Position numbers and translations under genes: made by a program. Positions 9,057-18,284 of a stretch of 64,000 nucleotides of DNA are shown here, piece by piece. Each line of letters starts with the position of its first letter. Position 1 is the stretch's first letter. The stretch is from Dyadobacter endophyticus (GTDB lineage Bacteria > Bacteroidota > Bacteroidia > Cytophagales > Spirosomataceae). Location: NCBI RefSeq assembly GCF_014641595.1, contig NZ_BMIA01000002.1:1488001-1552000 (forward strand), given 5' to 3'. Under the pieces are notes generated by a model. That model searched no databases. It saw only the letters and a list, made by a program, of their open reading frames with translations, and had not been told where the DNA came from.

Positions 9057-10265
9057 TCATCGGCCGTAGATCGTTTGCAGGTACTGCTTTTGCAAAGTCG
9101 AAAAGTATAGTACGCCGCCTATAAGCACCGCCCAGATCAGGAACAGCAGTGTCGGGTGTGGGAAATAATGGTAAGCTGTGATGAAGATCAATGCGCCGCG
9201 CGCGAATTCGAGGTAGAATACCCAGCGGCGTTGTTCGAGAATAGCACCACAGTTGATAAGTGTTACGAATATCACGAGGGCTACCATCACTTGAAGGAAC
9301 GTTTCTTCCTGGTGTTCAAAAAGCAGGAGAAAAAACAAAGTGATGACTGTAATCGTAAACTGCACGAGCACATATCGCCTGAACTTCTGCGATCGCACAC
9401 GTACTTTATTTTTGGATAAAAAGCGCTTTTCGACGATCCTCCGGACGGCAGGATCAAAATCGGCCGGGCTGCCAAAGATGACTTTTAACTTTGCAACAAT
9501 GCCTTTTTGCTGCTGTGCTGAATACCAGATCTCAACCAGGAAATGGAAATGCTGCCAAAGGAAACTGTAACTGTCGAGCTGCTTGGTAAGGCCAAAAACG
9601 GGCTGCTCTTTTTCCTCGGCAAATGTGCCGAAAAGCTTATCCCAAATGATGAACATATCTCCGAAATTCTTGTCGAGGTAAGCCTCGTTGCTCGCATGGT
9701 GCACGCGGTGATGTGAGGGCGTTACCAATATATATTCGAGAATGCCGAGTTTGCCGATCACCTGCGTGTGTGTGAAGAAGGGGTAGAGTCCATGGACAAT
9801 GAGCATCGTCGTGATCATCGGTGCCGGGAAGCCGATCAGCGGCAGAACCGACCAGAAGGCGGTCCTGACTACCGCCTGAAAAATGGTAATGCGCGTTCCC
9901 GCAGTATAATTAAACTCCTCACTGGTATGGTGCACCACATGAAACCCCCAAAACAGGTTGATCTTATGCCCCATCCGGTGATACCAGTACCACACAAAGT
10001 CGGTAGCGAGCAGCAACGCGACCCAGACGAGCAGGCTCGGCCGGATTTCAAACAGCCCATAATTTTTTTGAAGATAATCGTAAAAAAAGAAAAACGACCC
10101 GGCGGTAAACATGTCAATAAGCCGCTCAGCGACACCGACATTCATATTGGCAATGGAGCTGTTAAAATTGAACAACTGCCGCCCCAGGCGCTTCGAAACC
10201 CAATATTCAATCCCGATCAGCAAAAGGAACAATGGAACGGCCAATGCCATGTAGTTCAGCGCCAT
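9057..10265 (-). CDS. Sterol desaturase/fatty acid hydroxylase family membrane protein
   Basis: A 402-residue integral membrane protein with a di-iron histidine cluster: H96 and H100 (WYHRMGH), H109, H112-H113 (FHVVHH), then H185-H186 and H189-H190 (HHRVHH). This pattern defines the fatty acid hydroxylase superfamily, which hydroxylates or desaturates lipids using O2. Hydrophobic helices lie near residues 5-20, 52-65, 78-94 and 130-165. A further C-terminal hydrophobic block (about 300-390) lies beyond the usual core. It is divergent from the LacI regulator and apart from the glycan operon. The lipid substrate is not deducible. Confidence 0.88.
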   Translation of the reverse strand: MALNYMALAVPLFLLLIGIEYWVSKRLGRQLFNFNSSIANMNVGVAERLIDMFTAGSFFFFYDYLQKNYGLFEIRPSLLVWVALLLATDFVWYWYHRMGHKINLFWGFHVVHHTSEEFNYTAGTRITIFQAVVRTAFWSVLPLIGFPAPMITTMLIVHGLYPFFTHTQVIGKLGILEYILVTPSHHRVHHASNEAYLDKNFGDMFIIWDKLFGTFAEEKEQPVFGLTKQLDSYSFLWQHFHFLVEIWYSAQQQKGIVAKLKVIFGSPADFDPAVRRIVEKRFLSKNKVRVRSQKFRRYVLVQFTITVITLFFLLLFEHQEETFLQVMVALVIFVTLINCGAILEQRRWVFYLEFARGALIFITAYHYFPHPTLLFLIWAVLIGGVLYFSTLQKQYLQTIYGR

Positions 10266-10449
10266 AACCGATTCTTTTACTATATTTAATTAATAGATTA
10301 TATATACAAATATTGAACGCTTGATTGTATTTGCCAAAAATTTGGGCGAAAACCATTAAATAAAATCTAAAACCCTTTTATTCGTGGTTTTACAACGCAG
10401 GCACGTTGGCTTGCCGGATTAACCACTGATACCAAACTTCCTTTTCCGG

Positions 10450-11508
10450 ATGGATAAAGAAAATACTTATTACGGGGTGAAAGAAATTGCCCGTCGTGCC
10501 AACGTCTCCATCGCGACGGTCGACCGCGTGTTGCATAACCGGTCGGGCGTTTCGGAAAAGACCAAGAGGAAGATCAACGACATTATCAAGGAGCTGGATT
10601 ACCAGCCGAACATTCTCGCGAGCCGCCTTGCTTCGAAGAAAATCATTTCCCTGGCCGTGCTCATTCCGCGGGTTTCGGAGGAAACCGATTTCTGGGAAGC
10701 ACCCATGAAAGGCATTACCCGCGCCGATTCGGAGATCAAAAAGTATGGCGTGCAGGTTACTACTTTCTATTTCGACCTCAATGACCCCGCCACATTCAAC
10801 GAGCAGGCCTCGGCCATTCTCGACGGCCATTTCAAAGGCGTACTGCTGGCTCCTTCGTTCATCGAAGAATCCCGGAAATTCGTCCGCGCCTGCCGGGAGA
10901 AAAAAGTACCGTTCGTATTCATCGACTCCGACGTACCCGACGAGGATAACCTTTGCTACATCGGCCCGCATTTGTTCCAGAGTGGTTATGTAGGCGCCAA
11001 ACTCTCGACCTATCGCCTGAAAGAGAAGCACAAAGTGGCCGTCGTAAACATTTCCAAAGAAACCGACAGCTATAACTACCTACAAATCGAGGAAGGCTTC
11101 CGCTCCTATTTCAAGGACCATAACCTGCCGATCGAGATTATCCGGATCGATATTAAGGACACCGACAGCCTGTCCGTCACCCGCGATCTCACGCGCGCAT
11201 TGCACCAGCACGACGACATTGAAGCCATTTTCGTCACCAATTCCCGCGTTTTCTCCGTCGCCGCATTCCTCGAAAAGAGCAAGCGCACCGACATTTCGCT
11301 GATTGGCTATGATTATCTGAAAGAAAACATCGCCTACCTGAACAAAGAGCTCATCGACTTCCTGATCTGCCACAAACCCGAAGAGCAAGGTTACCGCGGG
11401 CTCATGGCGCTTTACCAGACGCTCGTCCTCGGCGCACCTGTGGAAAAGACGCATTTTATGCCGATCGATATTGTGACGAAGGAGAACCAGGCGTTTTATC
11501 AGAATTAA
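10450..11508 (+). CDS. LacI-family transcriptional regulator
   Basis: A 352-residue regulator with an N-terminal LacI helix-turn-helix (about residues 7-55: GVKEIARRANVSIATVDRVL, then the hinge-helix region NILASRLASKK). A periplasmic-binding-protein-like effector domain fills the rest (start SLAVLIPRV, later FVFIDSDVPDEDN). Such proteins repress sugar operons and release DNA on binding a sugar ligand. It is the first gene of the plus-strand sugar cluster and is followed by a palindrome that overlaps the next promoter. It probably controls that operon, and perhaps the neighbouring sulfatase locus. Confidence 0.93.
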   Translation: MDKENTYYGVKEIARRANVSIATVDRVLHNRSGVSEKTKRKINDIIKELDYQPNILASRLASKKIISLAVLIPRVSEETDFWEAPMKGITRADSEIKKYGVQVTTFYFDLNDPATFNEQASAILDGHFKGVLLAPSFIEESRKFVRACREKKVPFVFIDSDVPDEDNLCYIGPHLFQSGYVGAKLSTYRLKEKHKVAVVNISKETDSYNYLQIEEGFRSYFKDHNLPIEIIRIDIKDTDSLSVTRDLTRALHQHDDIEAIFVTNSRVFSVAAFLEKSKRTDISLIGYDYLKENIAYLNKELIDFLICHKPEEQGYRGLMALYQTLVLGAPVEKTHFMPIDIVTKENQAFYQN

Positions 11509-11511
11509 CAT

Positions 11512-11549
11512 TGGTGCAAATCTTGAGATTTGCACCAGCTCGCGCGAGC
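11512..11549. repeat. Two adjoining palindromes after the LacI gene
   Basis: TGGTGCAAATCT (11512-11523) pairs with 11526-11537, and is followed at once by the perfect palindrome GCTCGCGCGAGC (11538-11549). There is no T tract, so it is not a standard intrinsic terminator. It may be a REP-like dispersed repeat or a 3'-end structure of the regulator mRNA. Confidence 0.55.
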
Positions 11550-11648
11550 GCCCCCACGCATTAATATTGCATTGACACCAAACGGCAACATTTAATCTCA
11601 AACATCCCTCTCATCACAAAATATCTTGTAAACAATAACTGCGATTAC

Positions 11649-11677
11649 TTGTAAATTAAAATATGTGTGTATATTTA
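11649..11677 (+). promoter_or_regulatory. Candidate promoter of the sugar operon
   Basis: TTG at 11649-11651 and TATATTTA at 11670-11677, 18 bp apart, match the Bacteroidota TTG-N(17-23)-TAnnTTTG promoter in all but the last base. The predicted transcription start falls inside the palindrome at 11678-11691. Confidence 0.5.
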
Positions 11678-11691
11678 CGGGTACGTACCCG
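11678..11691. promoter_or_regulatory. Candidate LacI-type operator
   Basis: A perfect 14-bp palindrome, CGGGTACGTACCCG, with a central CG step, the layout favoured by LacI-family repressors. It starts right after the -7 promoter element and should cover the transcription start. It lies about 170 bp past the LacI-family gene. The pairing of this regulator with this site is inference. Confidence 0.55.
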
Positions 11692-11737
11692 AAATCAAAA
11701 CGGGCTGACTATTCCTGAACTCTTTTCCCCTTGTTTT

Positions 11738-12742
11738 ATGCATTCGCTTAGCAGACGAAAGTTTATCTTCCAATCGGCAACCGCCGGTATCGGCCTGGGT
11801 TTAATGAATCAAATGTCGGCACTAGCGAGGCCTGCGGAAGGTAAAAGAGTCGGCATCATCGGGCTGGACACTTCGCATGCCATTGCATTTGCCAAAGCAT
11901 TGAATGCCGCGCAACCCGATCCTGTGTACGACGGCTATAAAGTGATAGCCGCCTATCCTTATGGCAGCAAGGACATCGAGTCGAGCACCAAACGCATTCC
12001 GGGTTACATCGAAGAAGTGAAAAAGATGGGTGTCGAGATCGTCGGCTCGATCAAGGAGTTGCTGGGCAAAACGGACGTGATTTTGCTTGAAACCAACGAC
12101 GGTCGTTTGCATTTGGAACAAGCGCTGGAAGTTTTCAAAGCGGGAAAAAGAATGTTTATCGACAAGCCTGTCGCCGCTTCGCTTTCGGATACCCTGAAAA
12201 TTTACGAGGCTTCGAAAACGTATAATATCCCCATTTTTACAGCCTCCTCACTGCGGTATATCAAAGGGATCGAAAGCATCGACAAGAAGAAAGTGCTGGG
12301 CGCAGATACGTATAGCCCTGCCGTTCTTGAAAAAACACACCCTGATTTCTTCTGGTACGGCATTCACGGCGTGGAGACGCTGTATACGGTGATGGGCACC
12401 GGTTGCAAAAGCGTAACGCGCGTGAACACGCCTAATACCGACATCGTGGTGGGCATCTGGGGCGACGGCCGAACGGGCACATTCCGGGGCACGCGCACAG
12501 GCAAACACGACTACGGTGGCACTGTTTTCACCGAAGATGGTAACAAAGTTTTAGGCCCTTATGGTGGTTATGAACCGCTTTTGGTCGATATTATCAAGTA
12601 TTTCAAAACCGGTGAAGTGCCGGTTACCCCCGAAGAAACCATTGAAATATTCGCTTTCATGGAAGCAGCCGATGAAAGCAAACGCCAGGGCGGGAAGAGC
12701 GTAACGCTGGAAAGCGTGCTCGCCAAGGCTGGCAAAAAATAG
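11738..12742 (+). CDS. Tat-exported Gfo/Idh/MocA family oxidoreductase
   Basis: A 334-residue protein starting at the ATG at 11738; the upstream in-frame ATG at 11663 precedes the predicted promoter and gives a non-signal tail. The start chosen puts a twin-arginine motif (SRRKFIF) at residues 5-11, followed by a hydrophobic stretch. A Rossmann-type NAD(P) domain begins with VGIIGLDTSHA, and the family's EKP motif appears as IDKPVAAS. The family oxidises or reduces sugar hydroxyls with nicotinamide cofactor. Tat export implies the folded protein leaves the cytoplasm with its cofactor. It is followed 33 bp later by the DegT gene. Confidence 0.87.
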   Translation: MHSLSRRKFIFQSATAGIGLGLMNQMSALARPAEGKRVGIIGLDTSHAIAFAKALNAAQPDPVYDGYKVIAAYPYGSKDIESSTKRIPGYIEEVKKMGVEIVGSIKELLGKTDVILLETNDGRLHLEQALEVFKAGKRMFIDKPVAASLSDTLKIYEASKTYNIPIFTASSLRYIKGIESIDKKKVLGADTYSPAVLEKTHPDFFWYGIHGVETLYTVMGTGCKSVTRVNTPNTDIVVGIWGDGRTGTFRGTRTGKHDYGGTVFTEDGNKVLGPYGGYEPLLVDIIKYFKTGEVPVTPEETIEIFAFMEAADESKRQGGKSVTLESVLAKAGKK

Positions 12743-12775
12743 ACTCCTTAAATCAACCCATAACCTGTTTGTCCC

Positions 12776-14167
12776 ATGAAAGCATTCAGCTCCAGATTGT
12801 CGCGAAGAACGTTTTTGAAACAGAATTCACTGGCAGGGCTGGGTGTGGCCCTTGCTTCCTCACCGGTGGCAGCGCTGCCGGTAATCGGGTCGAAGTCGGC
12901 GCAGGTGCCAGCGATATTGGGTGGGCCATCGGCCTGGGCGGAGGTAAAATGGCCGGTCTGGCCGCAATGGAACCCGGAAACGGACGAAAAACAGCTACTG
13001 GAAGTGGTACGGAGCGGCGTCTGGTCACGGGCGGATGTGGTAACCCAGTTTGAAAAGGAATGGGCAGCGGCATTGAATGTTAAAAGAAGTCTTGCGGTGG
13101 TCAACGGCACCAATGCACTCGTCATCGCTATCAATCAGTTGGGTATCGGGGCGGGGGATGAAGTATTGGTGCCACCCTACACGTTTATCGCTTCGGTCTC
13201 CTCGATTTTGTCCAATGGCGCGATGCCGGTTTTCGTGGATATCGATGCGGAAACGTTCCAGATCGATCCCGCAAAAATCGAGGCTAAAATCACCCCGCGG
13301 ACCAAAGCCATTATGGCGGTGCACGTGCTGGGGCTACCTGTAGATATGGACAGGATCATGACTATTGCCAAAAAGCATAAGCTGTTGGTGATAGAGGATG
13401 CGTGCCAGGCCCATTTGGCTGAATATGATAAAAAGAAGGTCGGCACGATTGGCAACGTGGGCTGTTTCAGTTTTCAGAACTCCAAAAATCTACCCATTGG
13501 CGAAGGTGGGGCTATTGTGAGCAATGACGAGCATTTTATGGATTTGTGCTATTCTTATCACAATTTCGGGAATCCATATGGCACAGCTGTCGGCTCGGTG
13601 AGTACCGGCAGTGTGATGCAGGGTACAAAACTGCGCTTTTCGGAATTTCAGGCAGCCATTGGCATCGCACAGTTGAAACGGCTCGATGCCCAGACAACCA
13701 CACGCAATGAGAACGCCGAGTACCTTAAATCGCAAATCAAGGATATTCCGGGTATTGTTCCGTATAAATTATACGACAAGGTCAACCGCGGTGCTTTTCA
13801 TTTGTTTGCTTTCCGTTACCAGAAGGATGGGTTCAAGGGGCTTTCCCGCGAGAGCTTTATCAAGGCTGTAAAAGCCGAAGGCGTACCGTGTATGAGCGGC
13901 TATTCGCCCCTTAATACGCAGCCATTTTTGCATGAAACCTTTAAATCGGAGAACTACCGGAGAATGTATCCGAAGGAAATGCTCGACATTAATAAGTACA
14001 ACGAGCAGAACAAATGCCCGGTGAATGATAAGATTTGTAACGAAGAAGCGGTCTGGTTCACCCAAAACATGCTGCTCGGCACGAAGGATGATATGAAAGC
14101 CATTGCTTCGGCGATCGAAAAAATCCACAGCAACGTCGACAAGATCAAAACGCTCGGACAGAAATGA
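12776..14167 (+). CDS. Tat-exported DegT/DnrJ/EryC1/StrS aminotransferase
   Basis: A 463-residue PLP enzyme of the sugar aminotransferase family, with a Tat signal at the N-terminus (SRRTFLKQ, then a hydrophobic run to about residue 35). The PLP-binding lysine is K237 in SFQNSKNLPIGEGG. The cofactor phosphate region NGTNALVIAI and the active-site block VIEDACQAHLAEYD are also intact. Family members transfer an amino group to 3- or 4-keto sugars. Periplasmic location is unusual for this chemistry and points to a reaction on glycans outside the cytoplasm, perhaps on a keto-sugar made by the neighbouring oxidoreductases. The next gene overlaps by 4 bp. Confidence 0.88.
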   Translation: MKAFSSRLSRRTFLKQNSLAGLGVALASSPVAALPVIGSKSAQVPAILGGPSAWAEVKWPVWPQWNPETDEKQLLEVVRSGVWSRADVVTQFEKEWAAALNVKRSLAVVNGTNALVIAINQLGIGAGDEVLVPPYTFIASVSSILSNGAMPVFVDIDAETFQIDPAKIEAKITPRTKAIMAVHVLGLPVDMDRIMTIAKKHKLLVIEDACQAHLAEYDKKKVGTIGNVGCFSFQNSKNLPIGEGGAIVSNDEHFMDLCYSYHNFGNPYGTAVGSVSTGSVMQGTKLRFSEFQAAIGIAQLKRLDAQTTTRNENAEYLKSQIKDIPGIVPYKLYDKVNRGAFHLFAFRYQKDGFKGLSRESFIKAVKAEGVPCMSGYSPLNTQPFLHETFKSENYRRMYPKEMLDINKYNEQNKCPVNDKICNEEAVWFTQNMLLGTKDDMKAIASAIEKIHSNVDKIKTLGQK

Positions 14168-15531
14168 GGAGAGCCGCTACAATATGTTTGCTGTTTCTGA
14201 CCTTGCTCCCCGCACACGCGCAGGGCTGGAAAGCGGGAGTTGCCAAAGTGGCGATTACCCCGGCTGAACCGATGTGGATGGCCGGGTTCGCGGCCCGTAC
14301 GCATGAGTCCGAGGGCAAGCTGCACGATCTTTGGGCGAAAGCATTGGCCATTCAGGACGCCGATGGCAAGCAGGCGGTACTGATTACCACTGATTTGCTG
14401 GGTTTTCCAAAAGCGATGTCTGATGAGATTAGGACCAAAATCAATGACCGCTATAAACTTTCCAAAGCACAGATTATTCTCAATAGTTCGCACACGCATT
14501 CTGGACCCGTGCTCGGGGCCGCATTGTCGGATATTTATCCTTTGAACGAAGGGGATCAAAAGAAAATCGATCAGTATTCCGCCAGGCTCATTGAGCAGAT
14601 CGTGACTTTAACCGGCGACGCATTGAAGGCATTGCAACCCGCCACAATCGAAACCCGCAATGGGGTAACACGCTTCCAGGTCAACCGCCGGAATAACAAT
14701 GCCTCGACGTTGGAAAGATTAACCGAAATCACCGGCCCCGGTGACCCGGCCGTACCCGTACTGAAAGTGTCCGATGCGAAAGGTAAAATCATCGCGATTG
14801 CATTCGGATATGCCTGCCATCCTACCGTTTTGGACGGTTACCAATGGTCGGGCGACTATCCCGGCTGGGCGCAGATTGAGCTGGAAAAGCTATATCCGGG
14901 CGCTACCGCCTTGTTTTTCCAGGGAGCAGGGGCGGATCAGAACCCATTGCCCCGGCACACCGTGCCGCTGGCTATTCAGTATGGCAAAACGCTCGCTGCG
15001 GCGGTGGAACGTGTATTAAGTGAGGAAATGAAGCCGCTGGCGCCACAGCTCTCTACCGCTTACCACGAAGTGACACTCTCAATGACTACCGCGCCCACCC
15101 GGGAGCAACTTTCGGCAATGGCCGAAAAAGCGACCGGTTTCCAGCAAAAATGGGCCAAACGGATGATTGCGCAGATCGACGGGAAGAAGCCATTTCAGAC
15201 CTCCTACCCTTTCCCGTTGCAGGTATGGAAACTCGGCGACCAGGCGATAATGACGCTCGGTGGCGAGTTGGTGGTGGATTATGCGATTAATTTGAAAAAG
15301 ATATTCGGTCAGGATACATTCGTAATGGGCTATTCCAATGATGTGATGACCTACATACCGAGCACCACCATCCTGCGCGAGGGCGGGTACGAGGGCGAAG
15401 TGGCCGCTATCGTGTATGGCCTGCCCGCAACCTGGGCGTCGGATGTCGAAATTGAAATATTGAACGGGATGGTGCAACTGGCGAAACAGGCCGGGGTTGT
15501 CAAACCGGAATCGAAGGTTATCAAGAATTAG
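14164..15531 (+). CDS. Exported neutral/alkaline ceramidase-like hydrolase
   Basis: A 455-residue protein with a signal peptide (residues 1-19, ending PAHAQ) and the neutral ceramidase N-terminal domain fold (GVAKVAITPAEPMWMAGF). The zinc-binding signature is SSHTHSGP, and a second histidine occurs in AFGYACHPTVLDG. The protein is shorter than true ceramidases and lacks their C-terminal domain. Such short versions are common in Bacteroidota and Planctomycetes sugar clusters, and their substrate is often not a ceramide. Its start overlaps the DegT stop (ATGA), so it is translationally coupled and likely acts on the same substrate chain. Confidence 0.85.
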   Translation: MRRAATICLLFLTLLPAHAQGWKAGVAKVAITPAEPMWMAGFAARTHESEGKLHDLWAKALAIQDADGKQAVLITTDLLGFPKAMSDEIRTKINDRYKLSKAQIILNSSHTHSGPVLGAALSDIYPLNEGDQKKIDQYSARLIEQIVTLTGDALKALQPATIETRNGVTRFQVNRRNNNASTLERLTEITGPGDPAVPVLKVSDAKGKIIAIAFGYACHPTVLDGYQWSGDYPGWAQIELEKLYPGATALFFQGAGADQNPLPRHTVPLAIQYGKTLAAAVERVLSEEMKPLAPQLSTAYHEVTLSMTTAPTREQLSAMAEKATGFQQKWAKRMIAQIDGKKPFQTSYPFPLQVWKLGDQAIMTLGGELVVDYAINLKKIFGQDTFVMGYSNDVMTYIPSTTILREGGYEGEVAAIVYGLPATWASDVEIEILNGMVQLAKQAGVVKPESKVIKN

Positions 15532-16877
15532 TGTTTATCCAAAGTCTGCCCCTACCCGTGAACAGTATCGATTACTCTATGACTTTCGAGCCGCTCGCAG
15601 AGCCTAAACCTTTAATCGCAAAGCATTACTACTCCGGTTTTTCGCGTGCGCATGACACATATAACGCGCTCTCGGCTGCGAGCGACGGGAAGATTTACTA
15701 TCTCCTGTCGTCGGATAACCATGAAATAGGGGGGCAAATGTTTGTGTACGACCCGGCTGCCGACAGTACCAAACATCTCGGCGACCTGACCGAGATTTGC
15801 GGCGAGAAGGATCTGAAAGCCATTCCGCAGGGCAAAAGCCACGTCCGTTTTTACGAAAGAAATGGAAAGCTCTATTTCTCTACGCACGTCGGCTATTACC
15901 AGCTCATCGACGGCATGGACCGCCTTCCCGAGCAAGCGCCCGAAGGTTATGCATTATATCCGGGCGGCCATTTTCTTTCCTATGACCTCCGAACCGGTGC
16001 ATTCGAAGACCTTGCCTTGGTACCTAATGGCGAAGGCATGGTATCGATGACAATGGACCGCGACCGGGGTCATTTATATGGCATTAGCTGGCCGTACGGT
16101 CATTTCATCCATTTCGATATTGAGAAACGAGTATTAAAAAACCTCGGCCCCATTTCGCACAAAGGTGAAGCAGGCACGCCGGGTACCGATTTCCGGTCGC
16201 TATGCCGGTCGTTGTTTGTCGATGCAGAACTGGGAGATGTATACTTTTCAACCGCCGACGGAGATATTCTGACCTACAACCCTGAAACCCGAATTTTACA
16301 TAAACTCGAAAACGTAGACCTCCGCCTGGACTATTTCGGCAAATACGACCCGACGCGCCCCGGCAGCATGTGCTACAACTGGCGGAAGATATTCTGGCAT
16401 CCCAAAGAGCAGGTGGCTTATGGTGTGCACGGCAATTCGGGTTACCTATTCCGGTTCGACCCGCGTGCGGAGAGAATCGAGCTGGTGGAGCGCATTACTT
16501 CCGAACCTTCGCGCAAAAGCGGCATGTTCGACCAGTTCAGCTATGGTTACCTCGGTTTTCAGCTCGGTCCGGATGGTGAAACAATCTATTACCTTACCGG
16601 TGGACCTATTTTTGAGGATGGCAAGCGCGTCAAAGGCGAGGATCAAATTGCAAAAGGAGCAGCGCGCGGACTGGAAAATCTGCATTTAATTACGTATCAT
16701 TTACCTACCCATACATATAAAGACCACGGGGCCATCTTTTATGATGACGGCGAGCGGCCTACTTATGTGAACTCCATTGCCGTCGGTGCCGATGGTAGTG
16801 TTTATACATTGGCCCGTTTCGAGTATGAGGGCAAGATTATCCAGGATCTTGTCAAAATCCCTAACCCGTTTCAATAA
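15531..16877 (+). CDS. Beta-propeller protein of unknown function
   Basis: A 448-residue protein, or 432 residues if translation starts at the ATG at 15579. The GTG at 15531 shares its first base with the TAG stop of the preceding gene and would give coupled translation. Repeating blade-like motifs (DGKIYYLLSS, FVYDPAADS, NGKLYFSTHVGYY, GYLFRFDPRAERIELV, ETIYYLTGGP) indicate a beta propeller of 6 to 8 blades. There is no signal peptide. I cannot assign a reaction; it may be a sugar-binding or lyase-like enzyme linked to the surrounding catabolic genes. Confidence 0.75.
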   Translation: MFIQSLPLPVNSIDYSMTFEPLAEPKPLIAKHYYSGFSRAHDTYNALSAASDGKIYYLLSSDNHEIGGQMFVYDPAADSTKHLGDLTEICGEKDLKAIPQGKSHVRFYERNGKLYFSTHVGYYQLIDGMDRLPEQAPEGYALYPGGHFLSYDLRTGAFEDLALVPNGEGMVSMTMDRDRGHLYGISWPYGHFIHFDIEKRVLKNLGPISHKGEAGTPGTDFRSLCRSLFVDAELGDVYFSTADGDILTYNPETRILHKLENVDLRLDYFGKYDPTRPGSMCYNWRKIFWHPKEQVAYGVHGNSGYLFRFDPRAERIELVERITSEPSRKSGMFDQFSYGYLGFQLGPDGETIYYLTGGPIFEDGKRVKGEDQIAKGAARGLENLHLITYHLPTHTYKDHGAIFYDDGERPTYVNSIAVGADGSVYTLARFEYEGKIIQDLVKIPNPFQ

Positions 16878-16899
16878 CCAGATATTAACTCTTTTCTCA

Positions 16900-18273
16900 A
16901 TGGAAAACCTAAATAACTCCCACGGCGATAGCGGCAACGACCGTCGTGACTTTATCAAAAAATCATTGGCTGGCAGCGCATTACTCACTTTCGGAGGCGT
17001 ACTGCCCGGTTTCAGTCCGAAAAGCTATGCCAAAATCATAGGCGCGAACGAAAAAGTGCGCGTAGGCATGATGGGCGTGAACAGCCGCGGGCTCGCGCTG
17101 TCAACTAACTATGCATTGCAACCCAATTGCGAGGTAATATCCATTTCCGACGTCGATACCCGCGCTGCCGAGAAATGCATCGGGATTGTGAACGACACGC
17201 AAAAGTCCAAACCTGCCAATATTCCGGACTTCCGCAAGGCGCTCGAAAACAAGGACATGGATGCGCTCGTCGTTGCCGCGCCCGATCACTGGCACGCGCC
17301 GGCCGCCATTCTGGCTTCCAAAGCAGGTAAGCATGTGTACCTCGAAAAACCTTGCAGCCATAACCCGCACGAAGGCGAACTGCTCGTCGCGGTCGCGAAA
17401 AAATACAAGAATGTGATCCAGATGGGCAACCAACGCCGCTCCTGGCCGAATGTGGCCGCGGGGATTAAGGAGGTGCACGATGGCGTGATCGGCCGGCCGT
17501 ATTTTGCCAAAGGCTGGTATACCAATAATCGCGCGTCCATCGGCATCGGTAAGGAAACCTCCGTGCCTTCCTGGCTCGACTACGAACTGTGGCAAGGCCC
17601 GGCCCCACGCCGCGCATTTAAGGACAATATTGTCCATTACAACTGGCACTGGTTCTGGAACTGGGGCACGGGCGAGGCGCTCAACAACGGCACCCACATG
17701 CTCGACCTTATGCGCTGGGGCTTACAGGTTGACTTCCCGACACGCGTTACTTCTTCCGGCGGCCGTTTCCGCTACAAAGACGACTGGGAAACGCCAGACA
17801 CGCAGGTGATCAACCTAGAATTTGCGAACAACACAGCCATGACCTGGGAAGGCCGCAGCTGCAATGGACGGACGATCGAAGGTAGCAGCGTGGGAGTTGT
17901 TTTTTATGGAGAAAAAGGCTCGTTGCAAATCGGCGAAGGCAATAATTATAAAATTTACGACCTTGATAATAAGTTAATCAAGGAGGTAAAGAACGACCTG
18001 GTGATCGATCCGCGCAATAAGATGAACCCTTCGCAGAGCCTAGATGCATTTCACATCCAGAACTTCTTCGATGGTATCAAGAAAGGCGCGCCGCTGGCGG
18101 CGGAGATTGTTGGCGGGCATCAGAGTACTTTGCTGGCGCAGCTGGGTAATATCGCTATCCGCTCGGGTGAGACACTGAATATCGATCCGACGAACGGGCA
18201 TATCAAAGGCAGCAAAGCCGCCGAGAAATTCTGGAAGCGTGAGTATCAGAAGGGCTGGGAACCTACGGTATAG
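16900..18273 (+). CDS. Tat-exported Gfo/Idh/MocA family oxidoreductase
   Basis: A 457-residue protein; the start at 16900 places a twin-arginine motif (DRRDFIKKSL) near residues 14-23 before a hydrophobic core. The Rossmann domain begins VRVGMMGVNSRG, the EKP motif is YLEKPCSHNP, and the C-terminal domain contains the common NWHWFWNWGTGEALNNGTH block. This subfamily is typical of secreted, NAD(P)-retaining sugar oxidoreductases of Bacteroidota. It is the second Tat-exported member in this cluster. It follows the beta-propeller gene by 22 bp and is followed by palindromic repeats. Confidence 0.92.
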   Translation: MENLNNSHGDSGNDRRDFIKKSLAGSALLTFGGVLPGFSPKSYAKIIGANEKVRVGMMGVNSRGLALSTNYALQPNCEVISISDVDTRAAEKCIGIVNDTQKSKPANIPDFRKALENKDMDALVVAAPDHWHAPAAILASKAGKHVYLEKPCSHNPHEGELLVAVAKKYKNVIQMGNQRRSWPNVAAGIKEVHDGVIGRPYFAKGWYTNNRASIGIGKETSVPSWLDYELWQGPAPRRAFKDNIVHYNWHWFWNWGTGEALNNGTHMLDLMRWGLQVDFPTRVTSSGGRFRYKDDWETPDTQVINLEFANNTAMTWEGRSCNGRTIEGSSVGVVFYGEKGSLQIGEGNNYKIYDLDNKLIKEVKNDLVIDPRNKMNPSQSLDAFHIQNFFDGIKKGAPLAAEIVGGHQSTLLAQLGNIAIRSGETLNIDPTNGHIKGSKAAEKFWKREYQKGWEPTV

Positions 18274-18284
18274 GCTCGTACGAC

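Noticed and set aside
14164..15531. True ceramidase acting on host lipids
   Set aside because: The protein is shorter than characterised neutral ceramidases and sits in a sugar cluster; only the N-terminal domain fold can be claimed.
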